NCBI GenBank assembly: GCA_025464795.1
Contig: JAODNB010000299.1
Location: forward strand, 1-10,768
DNA from: Frankiales bacterium
GTDB taxonomy: Bacteria > Actinomycetota > Actinomycetes > Mycobacteriales > SCTD01
Length of the DNA stretch: 10,768 bases
Reading direction: 5' to 3'
Shown here: positions 1 through 6,513 of the stretch, one piece after another
Position numbering within the stretch: position 1 is the stretch's first letter
How the letters are laid out: the number at the start of each line of letters is the position of its first letter
Notes under the pieces: generated by a model
Told to the model about the DNA's origin: nothing
Seen by the model: only the letters and a program-made list of their open reading frames with translations
Databases searched by the model: none
Translations under genes and position numbers: made by a program

Positions 1-164
1 ACGCCTTCGAGCTCGGCCCACGGCGAGGCGCCCGCCGGTCCGAGGAGACCCTCACCCTCGCCCTACTGGAAGACCTCGCCGCGGTCCTGCACGCGCACGG
101 GTACCCACCGCTCACCGGCTACGCCCTCGTCGAGCTCACTTCGAGCCTGTACCGGATCCAGTAA
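1..164 (+). CDS. C-terminal part of a small hypothetical protein (5' end outside window)
   Basis: An open frame enters from the left edge and stops at TAA 162-164; complete codons begin at base 3 and give 53 residues. The end reads HAHGYPPLTGYALVELTSSL followed by YRIQ. The stretch LLEDLAAVL is predicted helical, and composition and codon use (G/C at third positions) are those of a real actinobacterial gene. I do not recognise a named family; short actinobacterial hypothetical proteins with a similar HGYPPL-GYALVEL tail exist as far as I recall, but I cannot verify it. The start codon may lie only a few codons to the left, so the whole protein could be short. Function unknown. Confidence 0.6.
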   Translation, partial: AFELGPRRGARRSEETLTLALLEDLAAVLHAHGYPPLTGYALVELTSSLYRIQ

Positions 165-788
165 CCCGAGCGCACCGTTCATCCAGTCGCATTGCCAGGG
201 GCGCACCAGAAGACAAGCTCTCCGTCACACAGTGGGATCTAGATCCGCCCGCGCCCCAGGACTGGCTAGCTCGGCGGAGGGTGAAGACGGCCCTCGCCGT
301 TGCGCGGTCATCCGTGCTCCTCGAGGGCAAATTCCTTGGCCCGCGCCGAAGGTCAGATCTCCAGTGATGGCGTCAGAGCCAGATCGCAGAAAGCACGAAC
401 TGCCTGGGGCCGCATCTTGTACGCGATTAGGACTTGCCGACACTCTGTATGGCTAGACATTCTTTACAAGCACGTTCAGTGTCGGCCCCGAACCGGCCCG
501 GGACCCTCGTTCCGATGAGGCCGGCACCGCAGGCGGCGTGGGGACCACCGACTCTCTGGACGAGGGCATGCCGGGTGCTGTCACCGTGGACCTGCCCTAT
601 CTCGAATGAGGACACGTTCGCCACGGTCGCACGATTCCCACGGTTGCGTGAACGTCTGGCCGATTGACTTGCGCATACCGGAATGGACAGGAAGCCGACA
701 AACATGACGAGACGGAACAGCCCCCGGCTGACTTCGTGAATCTCCGGATGTCGCCACGCAGCCCACCCCGGCCTTCTACCGTTCGCTC
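165..788. other. Gene-poor intergenic stretch
   Basis: No frame here has convincing protein character. The open frames present are rich in Arg, Pro, Ser and Cys, lack codon bias and have no ribosome binding site. The stretch holds a perfect 12-bp palindrome GGATCTAGATCC at 235-246. A TTGACT hexamer at 664-669 has no matching -10 element. It may be decayed DNA; I see no RNA gene in it. Confidence 0.5.
777..782 (+). promoter_or_regulatory. Possible -10 element TACCGT for a leaderless transcript
   Basis: TACCGT fits the TANNNT consensus and ends six bases before the GTG at 789. A transcript started from it would begin at or next to the start codon. No Shine-Dalgarno sequence precedes this GTG, which suits leaderless translation. 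No recognisable -35 hexamer is present, so the call is tentative. Confidence 0.3.
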
Positions 789-1070
789 GTGATCATCGAC
801 ATTGGGCAAGCTGCCGTCTCCCTTGAAGCTCTCGGCCTCCTCACCGCCGGCCTCGACCGCCGTGATGGCCTGCATGAGCAGCTATACGTGGACCTGGTGG
901 CTACGCACGAAGGCGCCGCAAAGATCGTGATCGGCATCGCCAACGTGGCTGAACTGCTCTGCCTTGAACTGGCGGACCACCTGGGGTGCAGCGAGGAACA
1001 GGTGCTGCAACGACTTGGCCTTGACCTTCATTCGATGGCTACGGAAGAGCAGTACGAGTGCGACGAGTAG
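789..1070 (+). CDS. Small acidic hypothetical protein (93 aa)
   Basis: GTG at 789 is the only possible start after the in-frame TGA at 729-731. The product is acidic and looks mostly helical: an N-terminal IGQAAVSLEALGLLTAGLDRRDGLHEQ, a middle segment with GAAKIVIGIANVAELLCLEL, and an acidic tail ending in ECDE. There is no signal peptide or membrane segment and no catalytic motif I recognise, so it is probably a small cytoplasmic protein. There is no ribosome binding site, but a TANNNT hexamer lies just upstream, so it may be translated from a leaderless mRNA. It stands alone, about 375 bases before the GAF-phosphatase gene. Codon use looks genuine; function unknown. Confidence 0.6.
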   Translation: MIIDIGQAAVSLEALGLLTAGLDRRDGLHEQLYVDLVATHEGAAKIVIGIANVAELLCLELADHLGCSEEQVLQRLGLDLHSMATEEQYECDE

Positions 1071-1404
1071 TTTGCAGTCGAGGCGGCAACAGCGGCTAGG
1101 TCGGCCCATCAAGGGGCGGTCGTCCGGAAGACGTGGTCATAGCCGCCGCCCAGTGACCCCGGCCGGAAGAAGCCACTAGGTCCAGCACCCGCCCCACCCA
1201 CGAGTCTCGGCTCATCTCATGCAGACTCACAATCCCAGTCCGCTGAGCCGGCAGACACCCGCGAGATTCCAGCTGGTGCGAGACCTGCGAGGGGCAACGT
1301 CGGAAGCAGCGGCAGAAACTCAGGTCTGCGGCCCACAGTTCGGAGAAGCCGGCCATGCAACTGAGCAGTCTCGCTCGGCTTTCGGCAAGATCTTCAGCAC
1401 GGCT

Positions 1405-1410
1405 TAGAAT
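1405..1410 (+). promoter_or_regulatory. Possible -10 hexamer TAGAAT
   Basis: TAGAAT matches TANNNT and sits 36 bases before the GTG at 1447, leaving a short leader that contains the ribosome binding site. At 17-18 bases upstream there is only a poor -35 match (TTCGGC at 1381-1386). Confidence 0.25.
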
Positions 1411-1433
1411 CGGCGTGAGGTCGCTTCGCGGCC

Positions 1434-1439
1434 AGGAGG
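1434..1439 (+). promoter_or_regulatory. Ribosome binding site AGGAGG
   Basis: A perfect AGGAGG lies seven bases before the GTG at 1447 and fixes that codon as the start of the GAF-phosphatase gene. Confidence 0.85.
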
Positions 1440-1446
1440 CGGCAGC

Positions 1447-2847
1447 GTGACCACGGCAGCGGGAGTACGTCCTCCGGATGAGGAGGATCGGCTCGCCGCT
1501 GTGCGCCGTTACGAGGTGCTGGACACGCCCCCCGATGGTGCCTTCGACCGCATCACCGCACTCGCGGCACGCGCGTTCGGTGTGCCCATCGCCATCGTGA
1601 GCATCGTTGACTCGGACCGCATTTGGTTCAAGTCGCGGCACGGGTTGCCGGACGACCTCGTGGAGATTGACCGGGCACCTGGGCTGTGCGCTTCAGCGAT
1701 CTTGGGGTCAGAGCCCTGGATCGTTGCCGACGCCCCGCACGACCCTCGGACCCTCGCCAACCCGCTGGTCGCCGGTGACTTCGGGCTGCGCTTCTACGCC
1801 GGCGTGCCTCTGACAACGCGGGACGGCTACAACCTCGGGACCCTGTGCGTGCTCGACACGGCCCCACGAGCCGTGACTGCGGACGAGACGCTGATGCTGC
1901 AGGACCTCGCCGCGCTGGTCATCGATCAGATGGAGTTGAGACTGGAGTCCCGCGAAGTCCTGCGTCTGGAGGCGCAGCTGCGTCGCGACGCCGAACGGCT
2001 CGCTGACGTGCTGCAGGCGAGCCTGCTCCCTCCCACACCGCCCACCGTGCCGGGCATGGATGTGGCATCGGTGTTCGTAGCAGCCGCCGACCAGGGGCTG
2101 CGGATCGGCGGTGACTTCCTCGACGTGTTCCGGCTGTCCGGAAACGACTGGGCGCTAGTGCTCGGTGACGTGTGCGGCAAGGGTGCAAGGGCAGCTGCCC
2201 TCACCGGCCTCGCCCGCTGGACACTTCGCGCCGTCGCAGTACACGCCTTCGCCCCCAGTGAGGTGCTCCGGGAGCTGAATGCCACCCTTCTCGCTGACGG
2301 CGATGCCGACGACCACTTTTGCACCGCCGTGTTCGGGCGCCTGGAGCTTGACGTCTGCGGAGCCTGGGTGACGCTGGCGACCAGCGGTCACCCGCAGCCC
2401 ATCCTCGTTCGGGGCACGGGACTGGTCGAGCGCCGGGGGGTCCCGTCTCTCCCGCTCGGAATGTTCGAGGACATAGATCCCGTCGACGACCGGGTCGGGC
2501 TGGGCCCCTCCGACTGTCTCGTCTTCTACACAGACGGCATCATCGAGGCCCGCGACGCTGCCGGGGGCCTCTTCGGAACGTCCCGGCTGGTTGAGGTGCT
2601 CCGCGAAGCAAGCGGATGTGAAGCGGAGGAGATCGTGCGCCGCGTGATCAGCGCCGCACGTAAACACTCCGCTGCGGGACTGACAGACGACGCCGCCGTG
2701 CTCGTGGTTCGAGTGCCGGAGCAGGCCCGCGGTGCCGGTATCGGCCGAGTCGTCGAGGCCACCGGAATGCTGACCTCCGAGCTCGCGCTGCCGGACTATG
2801 CACACGGCGGATCAGCGCCCACCGGCTCCAACGAAGATGAGATCTAG
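1447..2847 (+). CDS. GAF domain / SpoIIE-type PP2C serine phosphatase (466 aa)
   Basis: Predicted soluble Mn/Mg-dependent protein serine phosphatase of the RsbU/SpoIIE class. Residues about 20-165 form a GAF sensor domain; it begins with RRYEVLDTPPDGAFDRIT and includes VSIVDSDRIWFKS and PLTTRDGYNLGTLCVLD, the typical actinobacterial GAF signature. Residues 165-193 are a likely coiled-coil linker. Residues 205-425 are the PP2C domain: GGDFLDVF (221-228, metal Asp), LVLGDVCGKGARAA (237-250), TSGHPQPILV (312-321), YTDGIIEA (361-368) and TDDAAVLV (413-420). All metal-binding positions seem present, so it should be active. About 40 C-terminal residues are variable and unassigned. In this family the GAF input usually tunes dephosphorylation of a STAS anti-anti-sigma factor; the target is not in the window. 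GTG start set by a strong ribosome binding site. Convergent with a second phosphatase gene. Confidence 0.93.
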   Translation: MTTAAGVRPPDEEDRLAAVRRYEVLDTPPDGAFDRITALAARAFGVPIAIVSIVDSDRIWFKSRHGLPDDLVEIDRAPGLCASAILGSEPWIVADAPHDPRTLANPLVAGDFGLRFYAGVPLTTRDGYNLGTLCVLDTAPRAVTADETLMLQDLAALVIDQMELRLESREVLRLEAQLRRDAERLADVLQASLLPPTPPTVPGMDVASVFVAAADQGLRIGGDFLDVFRLSGNDWALVLGDVCGKGARAAALTGLARWTLRAVAVHAFAPSEVLRELNATLLADGDADDHFCTAVFGRLELDVCGAWVTLATSGHPQPILVRGTGLVERRGVPSLPLGMFEDIDPVDDRVGLGPSDCLVFYTDGIIEARDAAGGLFGTSRLVEVLREASGCEAEEIVRRVISAARKHSAAGLTDDAAVLVVRVPEQARGAGIGRVVEATGMLTSELALPDYAHGGSAPTGSNEDEI

Positions 2848-2889
2848 CGAGGCTGGACGCCCGACCCTCTTGCTACCCCTCCGCCTTTG

Positions 2890-2937
2890 GTCAGGGTCAT
2901 CCCGTGACGGAGCCGTCTGGAGCGCGTTGAGTCACGG
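2890..2937. terminator. Weak inverted repeats between convergent phosphatase genes
   Basis: GTCAGGG (2890-2896) can pair with CCCGTGAC (2901-2908) with one bulged G. Alternatively CCGTGAC (2902-2908) pairs exactly with GTCACGG (2931-2937) across a 22-base loop. Neither has a T-run. The location, in the 144-base gap between convergent genes, suits a terminator, but the structures are modest. Confidence 0.25.
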
Positions 2938-2991
2938 CGTTCTCGGCAGTTCGCCGCGCTGACATCTCCGCATGCAGCGGGGGGCCTGCAG

Positions 2992-3735
2992 TCAGCGGCT
3001 GGCGCGGCGGGACAGCAGGAGCACCTGCGCGTCGTCGCTGCCTGCCCGGCGACGCTGCCCCAGGAGCTTCTCAGCACCGCCATCCCAGCCGGACAGGACG
3101 AGATGTTCGGCCTGGCCGACGAGCCGGTCCACACCAACGTCGAGGTCTGTTCCGGGAACCTCGATCATCCCGTCGGTCACGACGAGCAGAGCGTCGCCGA
3201 CGTCGAGCTGGTCGGAGTGCAGGTGCCATGTGGCGTCGGGCAGGAAGCCAAGTGCTGGCCCCGTCACCTCGAACGTGCGCCAGCGGCCAGAGCTGGCGTC
3301 GAACATCATCGGCTGCGGGTGACCGGCGACCGACAGCTCGAACACGCCGGTGGTCAGGTCGAGCTCCAACAACACTGCGGTCGCGAAGTTCTCGTCCGAC
3401 CCGAGCCTGGCCACGTGTCTGTTGACCGCCGGCAGAACCGACACCAACGGAAGCTCGGCGAGCAGCCCGGAGACCGCACCTGCAAGCATGACGGCTCGGG
3501 TAGCTGCCTCGGCTCCCTTCCCGGACGCGTCGACGATCATCGCCCGCAAGCAACCGGACGTCGGTTCGATACTGAACACGGTGAAGTCCCCACCGATCGC
3601 TGCATCATCAGCGAGCGCAACCGCGACCTCACATGCCCATCCGTCGCCGAGGTCAGGTGGGGTGCTGATGCCAACGAGGTGCTCGGCCAGGTCGAGTGAG
3701 AAGCGCCGGTCCTCGCCGCGCCGGAACATCTCCAT
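2992..3735 (-). CDS. SpoIIE-type PP2C phosphatase without sensor domain (247 aa)
   Basis: Almost the whole protein is one PP2C/SpoIIE domain. From the ATG chosen here it shows AIGGDFTVFS (46-55), MIVDASGKGAEAA (66-78), SVAGHPQPMM (135-144), LLVVTDGMIEVPG (183-195) and GSDDAQVLLL (232-241). The first Asp of the GGD motif, the DASGKG turn, TDG and DD are kept. The usual second Asp of the GGDF-aromatic-D motif is lost: GGDFTVF stands where the neighbour has GGDFLDVF. It may therefore be less active or use metals differently, although not every SpoIIE relative keeps that Asp. The start is uncertain: a GTG at 3778-3780 would add 15 Arg-rich residues that look like non-coding sequence. ATG 3733-3735 is preferred because a TANNNT hexamer lies seven bases upstream and there is no ribosome binding site. 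No PAS, GAF or membrane segment. Likely a second phosphatase for a STAS-type partner. Confidence 0.88.
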   Translation of the reverse strand: MEMFRRGEDRRFSLDLAEHLVGISTPPDLGDGWACEVAVALADDAAIGGDFTVFSIEPTSGCLRAMIVDASGKGAEAATRAVMLAGAVSGLLAELPLVSVLPAVNRHVARLGSDENFATAVLLELDLTTGVFELSVAGHPQPMMFDASSGRWRTFEVTGPALGFLPDATWHLHSDQLDVGDALLVVTDGMIEVPGTDLDVGVDRLVGQAEHLVLSGWDGGAEKLLGQRRRAGSDDAQVLLLSRRASR

Positions 3736-3742
3736 AGGGCAG

Positions 3743-3748
3743 ACCCTA
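3743..3748 (-). promoter_or_regulatory. Possible -10 element TAGGGT for a leaderless transcript
   Basis: On the minus strand TAGGGT is followed by seven bases and then the ATG of the second phosphatase. This is the spacing expected when transcription starts on the A of the start codon. The same geometry precedes the histidine kinase gene. No clear -35. Confidence 0.35.
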
Positions 3749-3809
3749 GGACGAAGACGACAAAGCCGGTTTCGCAACACTGCGGCCGCTTCGCTGACAC
3801 GATCGGCAG

Positions 3810-4139
3810 ATGACGACCAGCGGCGTTCAGCGGACGTCCTTCCTCGTCGAGTGGGTGCTGTCGGTGAACGGGCCTATGCCTGAGGCGGAGAAGGCGCTCC
3901 GGGTGTTGCGTAAGGCGCTGGAGGAAGCTGCTCCAGGCCTGCCCTGCACAAGCCTAGGAACGTTCGCCTCCCAAGAGTTTGGGCAACTTGCCTGCACGGT
4001 CCGGGTAGGGGTCGACGCCGATAGCCTGGTTGCAGCGGCCGAGCAGGCTGTGAGATGCGCGCAACCTTCACTAATGGCCGCGCAGGAAGCGACCGGCGTC
4101 CTCATCACGGCTGCTGCCCTGCACTCACGACTGCTCTGA
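3810..4139 (+). CDS. Hypothetical protein (109 aa)
   Basis: ATG at 3810, divergent from the second phosphatase with 74 bases between start codons. The protein alternates strands and helices: TSFLVEWVLSVNG, a helix with EAEKALRVLRKALEEAAPG, a strand QLACTVRVGVDADS, and a helix LVAAAEQAVRCAQ, ending with TGVLITAAALHSRLL. This suggests a small beta-alpha-beta fold with ferredoxin-like order. There is no signal peptide, membrane segment or catalytic motif. I do not recognise the family. The divergent arrangement, and the RsbW-like gene 130 bases downstream on the same strand, make a link to the phosphatase circuit possible but unproven. No strong ribosome binding site is visible. Confidence 0.65.
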   Translation: MTTSGVQRTSFLVEWVLSVNGPMPEAEKALRVLRKALEEAAPGLPCTSLGTFASQEFGQLACTVRVGVDADSLVAAAEQAVRCAQPSLMAAQEATGVLITAAALHSRLL

Positions 4140-4269
4140 CTGTCGCGAAGCCGCGGAGGCAGGTCGGCCGATGCCTGCGCCACATGCTCGAGCTTGGCGA
4201 CTGAGGGCTGCGGCGTGACTGGTCTGAACTACGGGACATCAAACCGGACAAACCGGGCATGCCTCAGGC

Positions 4270-4680
4270 GTGGAGTCCGTCGAGCTGACTGCGGACGCGC
4301 ACGCGCCGGGCGCTGCGCGTCGACACGTCCGAGCGGAATGCGCGACTACTGGCGTAGGCGAGGACATGACAGACACCGCCGTCCTGCTGACCTCAGAGGT
4401 CGTGACCAACGCCGTGGAGCACGCTGGTCCCGGGCCGGTGCGCCTGTCTGCCGACGGCCGGCCTGATCGCGTTCGTGTCGAGGTCTGCGATGACAGCGAT
4501 GTGCAGCCAGTCGTGCGGCCGCTCGACGAGGAAGCCACCTCCGGGCGCGGCCTGTCGATGGTGGCCGCGCTCGCGACCACATGGGGCGTCACCGCGCGCC
4601 ATCCCGGCAAGGCTGTCTGGTTCGAACTCGAGGAGCAGGAACACAGAGTGAGCCATAGACGATCCGGAGCGACTAACTAG
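4270..4680 (+). CDS. RsbW/SpoIIAB-like ATP-binding protein (serine kinase / anti-sigma factor family, 136 aa)
   Basis: This is a stand-alone GHKL ATPase domain of the HATPase_c_2 class. The N-box is LLTSEVVTNAVEHAG (39-53; Glu43, Asn47, Glu50). The G1-like segment is VRVEVCDDSDVQP (68-80), and the G2 segment is TSGRGLSMVAALATTWGV (90-107). Length matches the family. Known members bind a sigma factor and phosphorylate a STAS anti-anti-sigma protein on Ser/Thr; other actinobacterial members have unknown partners. GTG at 4270 is the only start after the in-frame TGA at 4225-4227, and no good ribosome binding site precedes it. It has no sigma factor or STAS gene beside it, but two PP2C phosphatases of the type that oppose such kinases lie within 3 kb. 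Cytoplasmic. Biochemical class fairly sure; the specific partner is unknown. Confidence 0.85.
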   Translation: MESVELTADAHAPGAARRHVRAECATTGVGEDMTDTAVLLTSEVVTNAVEHAGPGPVRLSADGRPDRVRVEVCDDSDVQPVVRPLDEEATSGRGLSMVAALATTWGVTARHPGKAVWFELEEQEHRVSHRRSGATN

Positions 4681-4786
4681 CGTCATTAGTGCTTACGGGT
4701 CACGCGCACTCCAGCCCGGCGAGCTCATGCTGCAGGTACCCGGGTGAAGCTGCCCGCATGCACGCGCACGAAGGGCGGATAGCGGG

Positions 4787-4972
4787 ATGCTGAGCTTCGG
4801 CTGCCGGACCTGCAATGTGGACCAACAAGTGTTGGTCGACGACGTGGACGCTGCCGCCATCGGCTTGAGCTTCTTCATCGAACATGCAGACCACCAGACG
4901 AGTCTCATGCTGGACTCGCCGGACCAACTGGACCGGCTACTTGGGGACCGCACCCACCCCTCCGGAAGCTAG
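4787..4972 (+). CDS. Small CxxC hypothetical protein (61 aa)
   Basis: ATG at 4787, first start after the in-frame TGA at 4745, with a purine-rich AGGG about eleven bases upstream. The product begins MLSFGCRTCNVDQQVLVDDV, so it has a single CxxC pair (Cys6, Cys9) near the N-terminus. Then comes AIGLSFFIEHADHQTSLML, which also supplies two His. A small metal-binding knuckle or a redox pair is possible, but only two Cys are present. Predicted strand-helix-strand, soluble. I do not recognise a named family. It follows the RsbW-like gene by about 105 bases on the same strand and could be co-transcribed. Confidence 0.55.
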   Translation: MLSFGCRTCNVDQQVLVDDVDAAAIGLSFFIEHADHQTSLMLDSPDQLDRLLGDRTHPSGS

Positions 4973-4990
4973 CGGAGGGCTGGCAAACGG

Positions 4991-5017
4991 TCCCTGAGCC
5001 CGATATGCAATCAGGGA
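4991..5017 (+). terminator. Perfect 7-bp inverted repeat upstream of the 5106 gene
   Basis: TCCCTGA (4991-4997) pairs exactly with TCAGGGA (5011-5017) across 13 bases, 19 bases after the stop of the small CxxC gene. No T-run follows, so it is a weak terminator candidate. A second stem, GGAGAG (5015-5020) with CTCTCC (5039-5044), shares bases 5015-5017 and cannot form at the same time. Confidence 0.3.
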
Positions 5018-5094
5018 GAGCGGTCCCGGCGATGAGCCCTCTCCTCTGAGTGGCCGCCCTGCACGCTGCTTGGGTCCCAGGGGCGTCGTGCGGT

Positions 5095-5103
5095 AGGAAG
5101 GGG
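5095..5103 (+). promoter_or_regulatory. Ribosome binding site AGGAAGGGG
   Basis: A long purine tract complementary to the 16S 3' end lies just before the GTG at 5106 and supports that start over an in-frame ATG at 5196. Confidence 0.7.
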
Positions 5104-5105
5104 CC

Positions 5106-5552
5106 GTGACGGAACGCCGCACCGGTGATGCTGACCTGGGCCGCGCCGACCCCTACGCCGATGCAGGTGATGAGGTTCCCGGGGACGAGGTGCCGATGCC
5201 ACCCGAAGGGTTCCGGGTCTTGGGGTTCGGCGCTCACGAGCAGGTCGCGCGTGGAGTTCAGGACCGGCTGAGGCAAGCAGGTGTCAGGGCGACCGCCCTC
5301 GCCGTCACCGATGACGCGGCCGGAGACGCTCGCCTCGCCGACGCGCTAGCGGCAGACTCCTACGACGCCGTCGCGATCGGGGCGTTCCTGAGCGGCCAAG
5401 ACCCCGCGACACCGGCCACCGCGGAGTCGACCCAGTGGTTCAACCGCGTCCTGAACCTCGTGCACGCCGGAGCCCCACAGGCCCGAATCGTGCTCGTTCG
5501 CGCACCCCAGACCGCTGTGGCCGACATCAAGCGGATCCTCGCCGCCTCCTGA
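5106..5552 (+). CDS. Conserved-looking alpha/beta hypothetical protein (148 aa)
   Basis: Residues 1-30 are acidic and disordered, with DEVPGDEVP repeated in part. Residues 36-148 look like a Rossmann/flavodoxin-type fold. They contain a first strand FRVLGFGAHEQVARGVQ, a second strand VRATALAVTDD, a helix LADALAADS, a strand YDAVAIGAFLSGQDP, a helix TQWFNRVLNLVHAGAP, a strand ARIVLVRAP and a final helix. VLGFG is not a full GxGxxG nucleotide motif. The design recalls a receiver-like or NAD-binding domain without its catalytic residues. I believe similar unannotated actinobacterial proteins exist but cannot confirm it. The start is GTG 5106 because of its strong ribosome binding site; ATG 5196 would drop the disordered tail. 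Soluble; function unknown. Confidence 0.7.
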   Translation: MTERRTGDADLGRADPYADAGDEVPGDEVPMPPEGFRVLGFGAHEQVARGVQDRLRQAGVRATALAVTDDAAGDARLADALAADSYDAVAIGAFLSGQDPATPATAESTQWFNRVLNLVHAGAPQARIVLVRAPQTAVADIKRILAAS

Positions 5553-5850
5553 ACCGTGAGCGGCTTGGCGAATGGGTGAGGGGCAAAGGTCTGAGGCAAA
5601 GTCGGGCCAGAGCCGGATGAGCAGGCTCCTACGAGACCGGGCCGCTCTCGCCGACTACCTCGAAGGGCGTTTCGTCCCTGCCTGAACAACGGCACGTTCT
5701 CCGCGCACAACTGTCGTTCTTCGCTGCGCCGCACGACCTCACGGCTGGATCATCTGGTGTGTCAACAGCTTGCGGCTGAGTCCGGGCGCACAAAGGCGGG
5801 CCATCTGTAGGCACTCAAGGTTTGGGAAGCTCGCGTCCGCTGAGAACTAA
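5553..5850. other. Intergenic stretch between convergent genes
   Basis: No convincing gene or strong terminator. A 22-codon frame (5617-5685) begins MSRLLRDRAALADYLEGRFV but has no ribosome binding site. A 5-bp stem GAGCC (5610-5614)/GGCTC (5624-5628) is too weak to call. Confidence 0.45.
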
Positions 5851-6513
5851 CTAGTGCTGCCCTGGCTGGACCAGGCCGCTCTCGTAGGCGATGACGACGG
5901 CCTGAGACCGGTCGCGCAACTGGAGCTTGGTCATGAGCCGGGCCAGGTGCGTCTTCACGGTGGCCTCGGACAGGAAGAGGCACCCTGCGATCTCGCTGTT
6001 GGAGCGGCCGCGGCCGATCTCGGTGAGTACCTCCCGCTCGCGGGGTGTCAGGGGTTCGAGCACGGCGCTGTGATCGCGGCCCGGTTCGGGTCGGCTGACG
6101 AACTGCTCGATGAGCCGGCGGGTGATCTGCGGCGCGAGAAGGGCATCCCCGCGTGCAGCCGCGCGGATCGCGCCGACCAGGATCTCAGGCTCGGTGTCCT
6201 TGAGCAGGAAGCCTGCCGCGCCGGCCGTCATCGCGTCGTAGACGTACTTGTCGAGGTCGAAGGTGGTGAGCACCAGGATGCGGCATCCGACGTCTGCGAG
6301 CTGTCGGGTGGCCTCGATGCCGTCTAGCTCGGGCATCCGGACGTCCATCAGGGCGACGTCGGGTGCCAGAGCGCGGATCTGCTCGACTGCCTCGTGGCCG
6401 TTCGTCGCCTCGCCGACGACCTCCAGGTCGTCTTGCGTGCTGAGGATGCCGATGAGACCGGCCCTGACCATGGTGTGGTCGTCAGCGACCACGATCCGGA
6501 TGCGGCCGCTCAT
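5851..6513 (-). CDS. NarL/LuxR-family response regulator (220 aa)
   Basis: Two-component transcription regulator. Residues 1-120 are the receiver domain: acidic pair Asp11-Asp12, phospho-acceptor Asp57 in LMDVRMPELDG, Thr83-Thr84 in VLTTFD and Lys105 in GFLLKD. Residues about 153-215 are the LuxR-type helix-turn-helix: LTPREREVLTEIGRGRSNSE, then IA and LSEATVKTHLARLMTKLQLR. All key residues are present, and length is standard for the NarL/DesR-like class. Its ATG overlaps the stop of the kinase gene as ATGA (6510-6513), so it is translationally coupled to it. It should be phosphorylated by that kinase and bind DNA as a dimer; the divergent membrane-protein gene at 8625 or the operon's own promoter are possible targets, by inference only. 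Confidence 0.95.
   Translation of the reverse strand: MSGRIRIVVADDHTMVRAGLIGILSTQDDLEVVGEATNGHEAVEQIRALAPDVALMDVRMPELDGIEATRQLADVGCRILVLTTFDLDKYVYDAMTAGAAGFLLKDTEPEILVGAIRAAARGDALLAPQITRRLIEQFVSRPEPGRDHSAVLEPLTPREREVLTEIGRGRSNSEIAGCLFLSEATVKTHLARLMTKLQLRDRSQAVVIAYESGLVQPGQH

Larger units (their letters stand above)
1071..1446. other. Intergenic stretch upstream of the GAF-phosphatase gene
   Basis: I find no convincing gene. The open frames on both strands have low-complexity Arg/Ser/Cys-rich translations, and the longest one on the minus strand runs into the antisense of the GAF domain. The right end carries the possible promoter and the ribosome binding site of the 1447 gene. Confidence 0.5.

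Noticed and set aside
235..246. Perfect palindrome GGATCTAGATCC as an operator
   Set aside because: No adjacent gene or promoter to regulate; a single 12-bp palindrome can occur by chance.
664..669. TTGACT as a -35 element for the 789 gene
   Set aside because: No TANNNT at 16-19 bases downstream, and the gene start is over 100 bases away.
1096..1641. Minus-strand 181-codon frame upstream of and overlapping the GAF domain
   Set aside because: Cys/Arg/Ser-rich translation without motifs, antisense to a confident gene over 200 bases, no ribosome binding site.
2155..2805. Minus-strand 216-codon frame antisense to the PP2C domain
   Set aside because: Shadow of the real phosphatase gene; no recognisable domain.
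3103..3699. Plus-strand 198-codon frame antisense to the second phosphatase
   Set aside because: The minus-strand product has all PP2C motifs; this one has none.
5617..5685. 22-codon frame beginning MSRLLRDRAALADYLEGRFV
   Set aside because: Protein-like composition but no ribosome binding site and too short to support without homologues.
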